NCBI GenBank assembly: GCA_041674265.1
Contig: JBAYWC010000117.1
Location: 1-7,990, forward strand
DNA length: 7,990 bases
DNA from: QYQL01 sp041674265
Lineage (GTDB): Bacteria > Verrucomicrobiota > Verrucomicrobiia > Chthoniobacterales > Terrimicrobiaceae
Reading direction: 5' to 3'
The notes under the pieces were generated by a model. It made no database searches and was not told where the DNA came from. It saw only the letters and a program-made list of their open reading frames with translations. This document shows, piece after piece, positions 1-6,589 of the stretch (its first letter is position 1; every line of letters begins with the position of its first letter). The position numbers and the translations under genes were made by a program.

Positions 1-101
1 CCGCCTCGCGGCGACGCAGTTACTTCAAGTTCTCACCAGCCCAACGGTGGCCGGTGGCCGGGGTCTTCCACCCCGGAGGAGTGCGCAGCTTCGCAGCGCA
101 C

Positions 102-124
102 GAGCGCGGGCATCCTGCCCGCCG
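102..124 (-). repeat. Palindromic repeat unit, copy 1
   Basis: This 23-nt unit contains a perfect 7-bp stem (106-112 with 116-122) and a TCC loop. Its reverse complement matches 298-320 at 22 of 23 bases, so the two copies could also pair with each other across about 170 nt. It is listed on the minus strand because its complement reads in the same sense as the plus-strand copy at 298. Confidence 0.6.
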
Positions 125-297
125 GACTGTGTTGCACCGGCATGAATACTGGGCCGCGAGACAAAGCAAAGCCAGCGGGGAGGCTCGACTCTTTCTTGAT
201 TGATGTTTCGCGGCTCTGGTGACGCTCATTCACTGAATCCACACAACGCCACTACTTTTGCAACTGTCAATAGCGTCCCGCCAGCGAACGTGATCGA

Positions 298-320
298 CGG
301 CGGGCAGGATGCCAGCGCTC
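298..320 (+). repeat. Palindromic repeat unit, copy 2, abutting the glf stop codon
   Basis: This is the second copy of the 23-nt unit, inverted relative to copy 1. The single difference (A at 313) shortens its own stem to 4 bp (GGCA/TGCC with a GGA loop). It lies 1 nt beyond the glf stop codon (TAA on the minus strand at 322-324), so it would form the first structure in the 3' untranslated RNA of glf. There is no U-tract, which argues against simple rho-independent termination and fits a 3'-end protecting or repeat element better. Confidence 0.55.
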
Positions 321-321
321 C

Positions 322-1491
322 TTAGCGGGAACGATTTCCTTTCCGTTGGGTTTTTTCAAATTCTGCAAGGGCCATGGCGACGACCTGGTCCATGTTGTAA
401 TACTTGTAGGTGGCGAGGCGTCCGATGAATGACGTGTGCTTTTCCACGTCCGCCCGCGCTTTGTAACGCGAGTAGAGCGCGGTGGAATCCGGCGCGGGGA
501 TGGGATAGTAGGCTTCCTTGCCGGGGCCGAAGTCCTCCGGATACTCGCGGACGATGGTGGTGTTCTCGCAGAGCTGGCCGGTCGCATGTTTGACCTCGAC
601 GATGCGCGTGTAGTCGTGGTCGTTCGGGAAATTGACCTGCAGCGCCGGTTGCCAGAATCCCTTTTTCCCGGAGATCGGCTCGCGCGGGACCAGTTGTTCT
701 GGCGTGAACGAATCGGCTTCGAAGCGCAGAGACCTGTAGGGGAGCCGGCCCTCGACGAAATCGAAATATTCGTCCACCGGGCCGGAATAGATCATGTGCT
801 TGAACTCCACATGGGGAACCACCTCGCGGTAGTCGGTGTTCAGCAAAACCTTCGCGCGATCGCCGCATGCGGCCAACATCCGCTCGAACATCCTGGTGTA
901 GCCGGCGGCCGGGAGCGCCTGGAATTCCTCGACGAGATACCGGTCGTCGCGGTTCGTGCGGATCGGAATCCGCCCGCAGACCGAGGCGTCGAGTTCGCGC
1001 GGATGGCGGCGCCATTGCTTGAGGGTGTAGCCCTCGAAGAATTGCCTGTAGAGCTCGCGGCCCACCTGCGAAATGATCGCCTCCTCCGAATTCGACGGGT
1101 TCCCGATCGGAACCTTCCATTTTTCCAGTGTGGCCGCCATTTCCTCCGGCGTGGACGGCCTCCCGATGAACTGCTCGAAGGTATTCAAGTTGATGGGAAA
1201 CGGCCAGTAGGCCCCGTTGGTCCACGAAAGAATTTTGTAGTCCACCGGATGCCATTCCGTGAACTGCGAGAGGTAGTCGCGGATCCTGGGTGAATTCGTC
1301 CGGAAGTAATGCGGGCCGTAGGCGTGGATGAGGACGCCGTGGTCATCATAGCGGTCATATGCATTCCCGCCGATGTGGGAGCGGCGCTCGACCACCAGGC
1401 AGGTCGCCCCCGCCTGCGTCGCGAGGCGCTCGGCCATGGTCAGGCCGGAAAACCCGGCCCCCACGATCAAGTAATCGAATTCCCAAGGCAT
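322..1491 (-). CDS. glf: UDP-galactopyranose mutase
   Basis: This flavoenzyme interconverts UDP-galactopyranose and UDP-galactofuranose in the cytoplasm, supplying galactofuranose for surface polysaccharide. The 389-residue product has the family length. The FAD-binding GAGFSG lies at residues 11-16, the ribose-binding Glu at about 35, and IGGNAYD at 40-46. HAYGPHYFRTN (56-66) and GYTLKQW (154-160) match conserved active-site segments of the E. coli enzyme, and GRLATYKYYNMDQVV (357-371) is the typical C-terminal flavin/substrate motif. After KQW, most relatives known to me have Gly; here it is Arg, a small oddity. The frame stays open upstream to an ATG at 1573-1575, but that adds 28 basic residues before the Rossmann strand. 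I therefore take the ATG at 1489-1491, with GGGGAGA about 10 nt before it. It is transcribed divergently from fmt, and no other polysaccharide gene is in the window. Family assignment is firm. Confidence 0.95.
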   Translation of the reverse strand: MPWEFDYLIVGAGFSGLTMAERLATQAGATCLVVERRSHIGGNAYDRYDDHGVLIHAYGPHYFRTNSPRIRDYLSQFTEWHPVDYKILSWTNGAYWPFPINLNTFEQFIGRPSTPEEMAATLEKWKVPIGNPSNSEEAIISQVGRELYRQFFEGYTLKQWRRHPRELDASVCGRIPIRTNRDDRYLVEEFQALPAAGYTRMFERMLAACGDRAKVLLNTDYREVVPHVEFKHMIYSGPVDEYFDFVEGRLPYRSLRFEADSFTPEQLVPREPISGKKGFWQPALQVNFPNDHDYTRIVEVKHATGQLCENTTIVREYPEDFGPGKEAYYPIPAPDSTALYSRYKARADVEKHTSFIGRLATYKYYNMDQVVAMALAEFEKTQRKGNRSR

Positions 1492-1745
1492 CAAAAACCA
1501 GTCTCCCCGGCGCCACGCGACTGACAAGCTCGAATCGCGAAGAAACCTGCGCGACGAATGCCCCCTCCTCCTCATTTCCTCCCATCCGACGCTTGAAATG
1601 TGGATCCAAATTCGCGCGTAAGGCTCCGTCCGAGCCGTGATAGATGGGCTACAAGGTTGCTCCCATCCTTGGCGTCACGCGCGGATTTTGGGCCTGGGGC
1701 CCGGCTTGACCCCCGGGCCGGGATGAGGTAGGGCGTGGACGATCC
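1492..1745. promoter_or_regulatory. Divergent intergenic spacer between glf and fmt
   Basis: This 254-nt region must contain the start signals for both glf (minus) and the fmt cluster (plus). I could not find a convincing sigma-70 -35/-10 pair for either direction. Visible structures are a 5-bp hairpin at 1622-1636 (GGCTC/GAGCC) and a stronger one at 1698-1719 (GGCCCGG/CCGGGCC, 8-nt loop), which lies 26 nt before the fmt start and has no T-run after it. The minus strand has a purine-rich run (GGAGG/GAGGAGG) around 1560-1585, upstream of the chosen glf start. Confidence 0.45.
1698..1719 (+). promoter_or_regulatory. GC-rich stem-loop in the fmt leader
   Basis: A perfect 7-bp stem GGCCCGG/CCGGGCC encloses an 8-nt loop 26 nt upstream of the fmt ATG. 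No T-run follows, so it is not a terminator. It could affect leader folding or be chance in GC-rich DNA. A regulatory role is only a possibility. Confidence 0.25.
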
Positions 1746-2687
1746 ATGCGAATCGTTTTTTGCGGCACCGGTGACATCGGCCTGCCTTCATTGAAGGCCC
1801 TGGCAGATTCGCCACGGCACGAGGTTGTGGGAGTCATCACCCAGCCCGATCGTCCGGCAGGCAGGGACTTGCATCCCCGGCCGCCGGCGGTAAAGACCGA
1901 GGCGCTCGCGAGGGGGTTGCCGGTTGTGCAGCCCGAGCGGATCAGGAAAGATTTCTCGGCGCTGGCCGCGTGGAATCCGGACCTGATGGTGGTGGTGGCC
2001 TACGGGCAGATCCTGCCGCGGGTGGTCCTGGATCTTCCGCGGCTCGGCTGCCTGAATCTTCATGCGTCGCTCCTGCCGCGGCACCGGGGGGCCTCGCCCA
2101 TCCAGGCCTCGATGCTCGCGGGCGATACCGAGACCGGAATAACGGCCATGTCCATGGACGAAGGCCTCGACACCGGGGATCTTTTGCTCGCCCGGCGGAT
2201 CCCGATTTTTCCGGACGAAACGGCCGGCGAGTTGCATGACCGGCTCGCGGATCTTGCGCCGGCAGTGCTCCTGGAGTCGCTGGAGCTTCTTGAGGCGGGA
2301 TCCGCCGCCCGAATCCCGCAGGATTCCACGCTCGCGACCTACGCGCCGAAGCTGGGAAAGCGGGACGGACGGCTCGATTGGCGCGAACCCGCCGGCATGC
2401 TCGCCCGCAGGGTGCGGGCCATGAGTCCCTGGCCGGGAGCCTCCGCCAGGCTGGCGGGACATGTCCTGAAAATCCATGTGGCGGAGGAATCCCAGGAGGG
2501 CGGTTCTCCCGGCATGGTTCTCCCCGCCGGTCCCGGCGCCATTCTCGTGGCCGCGGGAAAGGGAAGCCTCGCGCTCCGCGAAATCCAGTTGGAGGGGAGA
2601 AAGCGTCTGTCCGCCGGCGATTTTCTCCGGGGATTCCCGTTGCCTGCGGGAACGAAGTTCGATTTGTCCTTTTCAGGTCCGCCCTGA
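1746..2687 (+). CDS. fmt: Methionyl-tRNA formyltransferase
   Basis: This enzyme transfers a formyl group from 10-formyltetrahydrofolate to Met-tRNAfMet for translation initiation. The 313-residue length matches the family. The N-terminal Rossmann-like formyltransferase domain starts at once with VFCGTGDIG (4-12). DRPAGR (35-40) corresponds to the tRNA-contacting loop. The catalytic segment LNLHASLLPRHRGASPIQ (103-120) supplies Asn104 and His106, and GLDTGD (139-144) carries the catalytic Asp. The C-terminal part (from about 205, KLGKRDGRLDW) is the tRNA-binding OB-like domain. The ATG at 1746 has only a weak GTGGA before it, but starting the Rossmann strand at residue 2 makes it the natural choice. 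It is the first gene of the plus-strand cluster, 25 nt before pyrH. Fmt is commonly beside def; neither def nor priA is seen here. Confidence 0.96.
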   Translation: MRIVFCGTGDIGLPSLKALADSPRHEVVGVITQPDRPAGRDLHPRPPAVKTEALARGLPVVQPERIRKDFSALAAWNPDLMVVVAYGQILPRVVLDLPRLGCLNLHASLLPRHRGASPIQASMLAGDTETGITAMSMDEGLDTGDLLLARRIPIFPDETAGELHDRLADLAPAVLLESLELLEAGSAARIPQDSTLATYAPKLGKRDGRLDWREPAGMLARRVRAMSPWPGASARLAGHVLKIHVAEESQEGGSPGMVLPAGPGAILVAAGKGSLALREIQLEGRKRLSAGDFLRGFPLPAGTKFDLSFSGPP

Positions 2688-2712
2688 TGCGGTTGGATGC
2701 CGGGATATCCTC

Positions 2713-3455
<743 letters not shown>

Positions 3456-3459
<4 letters not shown>

Positions 3460-4016
3460 GCATCGACGAAATCACGTTCGAGGCGGAAGAGGGCATGGAA
3501 AAGGCGGTCGAATTCATGATGCATGAGTTCAACGCCATCCGGACCGGAAAAGCCTCCCCCGCGCTGGTGGAAAATCTCGATGTGCAGGCCTACGACTCGA
3601 CGATGAAGCTCAAGCAACTCGCCCTCATCTCCGCGCCGGAACCCAGGCTGCTGGTCATCCAGCCGTTCGATGCGTCTACGGTCCGGGACATCGAGCGCGC
3701 GATCAACGAGTCGCGGCTCGGGATCAACCCGTCCGTGGACGGCAAGATCATCCGCATTCCGATCCCGGAACTCTCCGAGGAGCGGCGCCGCGACCTGGCC
3801 AAGACGGTCAAGCAACTCGCCGAAGAAAGCCGCGTCCGGGTCCGCTCCTGTCGGCGGGCCGCCATGGAGGCCGCCAAAAAGTTGGAAAAAGACGGCGACC
3901 TGACCGAGGATGGGCTCCGCGACGCGGAAACCGAAATCCAGAAACTCACGGACCGGTTTGTCGCCGAGCTCGACAAGCACACCGCCACCAAAGAAGCGGA
4001 GCTGATGAAAATATGA
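3456..4016 (+). CDS. frr: Ribosome recycling factor
   Basis: RRF acts with EF-G to split post-termination ribosomes. The 186-residue product matches the family length (185 in E. coli). Visible landmarks are IRTGKASPALVENL (about 28-41) in the first long helix, LGINPSVDGKIIRIPIPELSEERRRDL in the domain II/hinge region, the arginine-rich helix ESRVRVRSCRRAAME (around 128-142), and the C-terminal KEAELM. The arginines that line the functional helix are kept. The RRDA(N) seen in many RRFs reads RRAA here, a conservative-looking departure. The start overlaps the pyrH stop (ATGA at 3456-3459), so translation is probably coupled. The stop in turn overlaps the next gene in the same way at 4013-4016. 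Confidence 0.97.
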
Positions 4017-4486
4017 AATCCCTGATCCTTTTCCTCGCGCTTGCGGCGGGCACATTGAACGCCGACGTGGTCCGCCCGGCCCCGGAATTTTCCTGGGTGG
4101 ATTCCACCGGGGCGCGGAAGAGCTCCAGGGCTTTTCTCGGGCGACCCGTTCTTCTGCTTGTGGCCGACTCCCCGCGCCAGTGGGCCTTCCGATCCCAGAT
4201 CGGACAGCTGCAGAAAATGTATGAACGCCTGGCCGCCGGAAAGATCGTCTGTGCCGCGGCTTTTTCACAAGGCCCCGGAATCATCCGCTCGAACATCCCA
4301 TTCGTCACAGCCGCCGACGGTCCCCGCGTGTCCTATGACCTCCAAGCCGGGAGGGGATTTGCCATCGCCATCATCGGCAAGGACGGGAACCTCGACTATT
4401 CCGGGCGAAAAGTTCTTCCCGTGCAGCGCATCTACGACATCCTGGACAATTCCTACGTCGTCCAAAAGGCGCTCAGGAGACCCTGA
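4013..4486 (+). CDS. Exported thioredoxin-fold-like protein (DUF4174-like), no CxxC
   Basis: I do not recognise a named gene. The 157-residue product begins with a short signal peptide (charged MK, hydrophobic LILFLALAAG, likely cleavage after LNA at 17), so it is probably periplasmic. The mature part starts with APEFSWVDSTG (23-33), then FLGRPVLLLVADSP (41-54). That is the layout of the first strands of thioredoxin/peroxiredoxin-type folds, yet the catalytic Cys or CxxC position is replaced by ADSPRQ. The only cysteine is Cys80. The C-terminal section (FAIAIIGKDGNLDYSG, about 118-133, then VQRIYDILDN) resembles the strand-turn-helix end of DUF4174 proteins, whose biochemical role is not known to me. 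It overlaps frr by ATGA, which implies coupled expression. A redox role is unlikely without the cysteines; a binding or structural role is speculation. Confidence 0.75.
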   Translation: MKSLILFLALAAGTLNADVVRPAPEFSWVDSTGARKSSRAFLGRPVLLLVADSPRQWAFRSQIGQLQKMYERLAAGKIVCAAAFSQGPGIIRSNIPFVTAADGPRVSYDLQAGRGFAIAIIGKDGNLDYSGRKVLPVQRIYDILDNSYVVQKALRRP

Positions 4487-4511
4487 GAACTTCAGGCGCC
4501 CCCCATCCATC

Positions 4512-5060
4512 ATGGTTGCCGACATCGCCAAAGTCCTCTATCGCGAGCCGACGATTCTGAGCCGGCTGGATGAAATCGCCCGGCAGATCACCGGGGATTA
4601 CCAGGGCAAGGAACTGACGGTTGTCGCCATCCTCAATGGCAGCTTCATTTTCATGGCCGACCTCCTGCGCCGGATTCCCCTGCCCTTGCAGGTGGATGGC
4701 TGGAGCGTGTCCAGCTATCATGGAACCAAGACAAGCGGCCAGATCAACTTCCGGCAGACCCAGCTTGCGGACGTGCAGGGCCGGCATGTTCTCCTTCTGG
4801 ACGACATTCTCGACAGTGGCCTGACCCTTCATTCGATCAAGGGACGGCTCGAAAAAGAGGCCGGGGCCGCCAGTTTGCGCGTCTGCGTGCTCCTTCGAAA
4901 AAATGTCGGGCGCGCCCGGCAGGTGGATGCCGATTATGTCGGATTCGACATCCCCGATGAATTCGTGGTGGGCTACGGACTGGACTACAACGAACGCTAC
5001 CGCAATCTCCCGTTCATCGGCGTCCTCAACGAGGAGGGAATCCGCCGCTATGCGCGTTAA
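4512..5060 (+). CDS. hpt: Hypoxanthine phosphoribosyltransferase
   Basis: This purine-salvage enzyme joins hypoxanthine or guanine to PRPP, giving IMP or GMP. The 182-residue length is typical. AILNGSFIFMADLLRRI (about 38-54) is the early PRPP/pyrophosphate loop region. The PRPP-binding signature LLLDDILDSGLTL is at about 95-107. DYVGFDIPDEFVVGYGLDYNERYRNLPFIGVL (about 140-171) is the strongly conserved purine-recognition and C-terminal block. The reading frame extends upstream through the preceding gene, but the ATG at 4512 gives the standard N-terminus. No good Shine-Dalgarno precedes it; the 25-nt gap is C-rich, so translation may depend on coupling. Its last 11 nt overlap the next gene. 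hpt is often next to tilS/ftsH; here it sits in a translation/cofactor cluster instead. Confidence 0.95.
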   Translation: MVADIAKVLYREPTILSRLDEIARQITGDYQGKELTVVAILNGSFIFMADLLRRIPLPLQVDGWSVSSYHGTKTSGQINFRQTQLADVQGRHVLLLDDILDSGLTLHSIKGRLEKEAGAASLRVCVLLRKNVGRARQVDADYVGFDIPDEFVVGYGLDYNERYRNLPFIGVLNEEGIRRYAR

Positions 5061-5295
5061 AGTCGAGTTCTACGATCTCTTGCGGGAACTCACGGCCCAC
5101 CACGAGTGGCGCGCCGACATTCCTCCGGGGACCACGGTCGCGGAGCTATTTTCCATCGCCAAGCGGGCGTTCCCGGCCTTGGCCGCCTATCCGCGGCAAC
5201 CCGTGTTCACATCCGGACTGGATTACGTGGAGGCCTCCCATGTCCTCCACGAGGGGGAGACGGTCTCGATCCTCCCGGCCCCGCCACGCCTCTGA
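5050..5295 (+). CDS. MoaD/ThiS-like beta-grasp protein lacking the C-terminal Gly-Gly
   Basis: The 81-residue product matches the MoaD layout. It has an N-terminal strand VKVEFYDLLREL (3-14), a PPGTTVAELFSIAKRAFPAL helix region, and the C-terminal block HVLHEGETVSILPAPP, equivalent to the GDEVAFFPPV segment of E. coli MoaD. In MoaD the chain ends PVTGG, and the terminal Gly-Gly is adenylated and thiocarboxylated for sulfur transfer to molybdopterin. This protein ends PAPPRL, so it could not do that chemistry as written. In the -1 frame the sequence continues ATPLTGWEVAP and its stop forms an ATGA overlap with the hemL start, so a frameshift or sequence error is possible. The start ATG overlaps the end of hpt by 11 nt. 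No moaE, moeB, thiF or other molybdopterin gene is in the window. Fold assignment is reasonable, function uncertain. Confidence 0.75.
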   Translation: MRVKVEFYDLLRELTAHHEWRADIPPGTTVAELFSIAKRAFPALAAYPRQPVFTSGLDYVEASHVLHEGETVSILPAPPRL

Positions 5296-5301
5296 CCGGC
5301 T

Positions 5302-5307
5302 GGGAAG
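5302..5307 (+). promoter_or_regulatory. Ribosome binding site of hemL
   Basis: GGGAAG lies 7 nt before the ATG at 5315 in the 19-nt gap after the MoaD-like gene. It supports 5315 as the hemL start over in-frame codons further upstream, which would add 25 unlikely residues. Confidence 0.45.
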
Positions 5308-5314
5308 TTGCGCC

Positions 5315-6589
5315 ATGAACATCTCCCGCGATCTCTTCGAGGCCGCCCGCCGCAGGATTCCCGGGGGCGTCAACTCACCGGTCCGGGCCTTCCGCGGGGT
5401 GGGAGGAGAGCCGTTCTTCGTCAAATCCGCCAACGGCTGTCGTCTGATCACCGCGGACGATCGTGAGCTGATCGATTACGTGGGGACCTGGGGGCCGGCC
5501 ATCCTCGGCCATGCCCCGGATGTGGTGACGAACGCGGTTTGTGAGACCGCACAACACGGCCTGAGTTTCGGGACACCGAACCCGCTGGAAGTCGAGATGG
5601 CCGAGACGATTTGCCGGTTCGTTCCTTCGGTCGAAAAAGTCCGCATGGTGAACAGCGGGACCGAGGCCACCATGAGCTGCGTGCGCCTGGCGCGCGGGTT
5701 CACCGGCCGCGACAAAATCATCAAATTTGAAGGTTGTTACCACGGACACGTCGATTCCCTGCTGGTCAAAGCGGGCAGCGGCGCCCTCACTCATGGCACC
5801 CCGGACAGCGCCGGTGTTCCCAAGGCCCTGGCCAGGCTGACCGCCACCATTCCTTTCAACAACATCCAGGCTGCGCGCGCGGCTTTTGCCGCCAATCCGG
5901 GGGAAATCGCGGCGGTGATCCTCGAGCCGATCCCGGCGAATGCCGGGCTTTATCTCCCGGAACCGGGATTTCTGGAGTCCCTGCGATCCCTGTGTACGGA
6001 AGCCGACTCCCTCCTGATTTTTGATGAGGTGATGACCGGATTCCGCCTCGCCCGCGGTGGCGCGCAGGAAATTTACGGGATCCGTCCCGACCTCACCGCC
6101 CTGGGCAAAGTCATTGGCGGCGGGCTTCCGGTCGGCGCCTTCGGAGGACGCGCTGAAATCATGGACCAACTCTCGCCGGACGGCCCGGTTTACCAGGCGG
6201 GGACGCTCTCCGGCAACCCGGTCGCCATGGCGGCCGGTCTCGCCCAGCTTCGCGAGCTTGAGCGTTGCCACGGATGGTCGCAACTCGAGGAGATCGGCTT
6301 GTCGTTCGAATCCCTCGCCAGGCAGGCCATTCGCGGACTTCCCCTCACCTTCCAGCGCATCGGCTCGATGTTCTGCCTCTACTTCCGCGAAGGACCGGTG
6401 CTCCGGCTCTCGGATGCCACGCAGAGCGACCGGGAACGTTTCTCAAAATTCTTCCACCATTGCCTCGACGCCGGAGTCTACTTCGCCCCCTCGCAATTTG
6501 AAGCCGGCTTCCTCTCCGTCGCCCACACCAGCGCCGACATCGACCAAACTGCCCGCGTCATGTCCGATGCCCTCAAAAGCGTTTTTTAA
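5315..6589 (+). CDS. hemL: Glutamate-1-semialdehyde 2,1-aminomutase
   Basis: This PLP-dependent enzyme converts glutamate-1-semialdehyde to 5-aminolevulinate, the last step of the C5 route to tetrapyrroles, which implies that this organism makes heme from glutamyl-tRNA. The 424-residue length matches the family. The N-terminus FEAARRRIPGGVNSPVRAF is diagnostic. MVNSGTEATM (about 119-128) forms part of the cofactor phosphate site. YHGHVDSLLVKAGSGALTHG is the family's gating-loop segment. IFDEVMTGFR (about 237-246) holds the Asp that pairs with the PLP ring nitrogen. LGKVIGGGLPVGAFGG contains the Schiff-base lysine at 265, the same number as in E. coli. It is the last gene of the plus-strand cluster. 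Its final 17 nt overlap the 3' end of the convergent SDR gene, and no intrinsic terminator follows it. Confidence 0.97.
   Translation: MNISRDLFEAARRRIPGGVNSPVRAFRGVGGEPFFVKSANGCRLITADDRELIDYVGTWGPAILGHAPDVVTNAVCETAQHGLSFGTPNPLEVEMAETICRFVPSVEKVRMVNSGTEATMSCVRLARGFTGRDKIIKFEGCYHGHVDSLLVKAGSGALTHGTPDSAGVPKALARLTATIPFNNIQAARAAFAANPGEIAAVILEPIPANAGLYLPEPGFLESLRSLCTEADSLLIFDEVMTGFRLARGGAQEIYGIRPDLTALGKVIGGGLPVGAFGGRAEIMDQLSPDGPVYQAGTLSGNPVAMAAGLAQLRELERCHGWSQLEEIGLSFESLARQAIRGLPLTFQRIGSMFCLYFREGPVLRLSDATQSDRERFSKFFHHCLDAGVYFAPSQFEAGFLSVAHTSADIDQTARVMSDALKSVF

Larger units (their letters stand above)
1..321. repeat. Gene-free stretch with GC-rich hairpin cluster and inverted 23-nt repeat
   Basis: I see no convincing gene here; the small open frames on the minus strand have no recognisable domain and run through palindromes. 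Three consecutive hairpins can be read directly: 58-76 (7-bp stem CCGGGGT/ACCCCGG), 81-101 (6-bp stem GTGCGC/GCGCAC, a mismatch, then 2 bp) and 106-122 (7-bp stem GCGGGCA/TGCCCGC with a 3-nt loop). The last belongs to a 23-nt unit at 102-124 that recurs in inverted orientation at 298-320 with 22 of 23 positions identical. A further 6-bp inverted pair, CCCGCC at 277-282 and GGCGGG at 299-304, brackets the second copy. There is no T-run, so these do not look like standard intrinsic terminators. By inference this is a REP/MITE-like dispersed intergenic repeat or mRNA-end stabiliser. Genome copy number is unknown. Confidence 0.6.

Noticed and set aside
33..242. Small minus-strand open frame in the left repeat region (69 residues, ends PPLGW)
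   Set aside because: It translates straight through the hairpin repeats, has no domain or good start signal, and is more likely a spurious product of a dispersed repeat.
436..1293. 285-residue plus-strand open frame antisense to glf
   Set aside because: It lies wholly inside a well-supported glf gene, has no recognisable domain, and long antisense frames are expected in GC-rich coding DNA.
1492..1575. 28-residue N-terminal extension of glf starting at 1575
   Set aside because: The FAD-binding strand should be almost at the N-terminus; the extension is basic and unlike the family, although a purine-rich run precedes its ATG.
2476..2712. N-terminal extension of the pyrH frame into fmt
   Set aside because: It overlaps the fmt 3' coding region in another frame; the ATG at 2713 gives the standard UMP kinase N-terminus.
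5375..6283. 302-residue minus-strand open frame inside hemL
   Set aside because: It is a shadow of hemL with Arg/Gly/His-rich composition and no motif.
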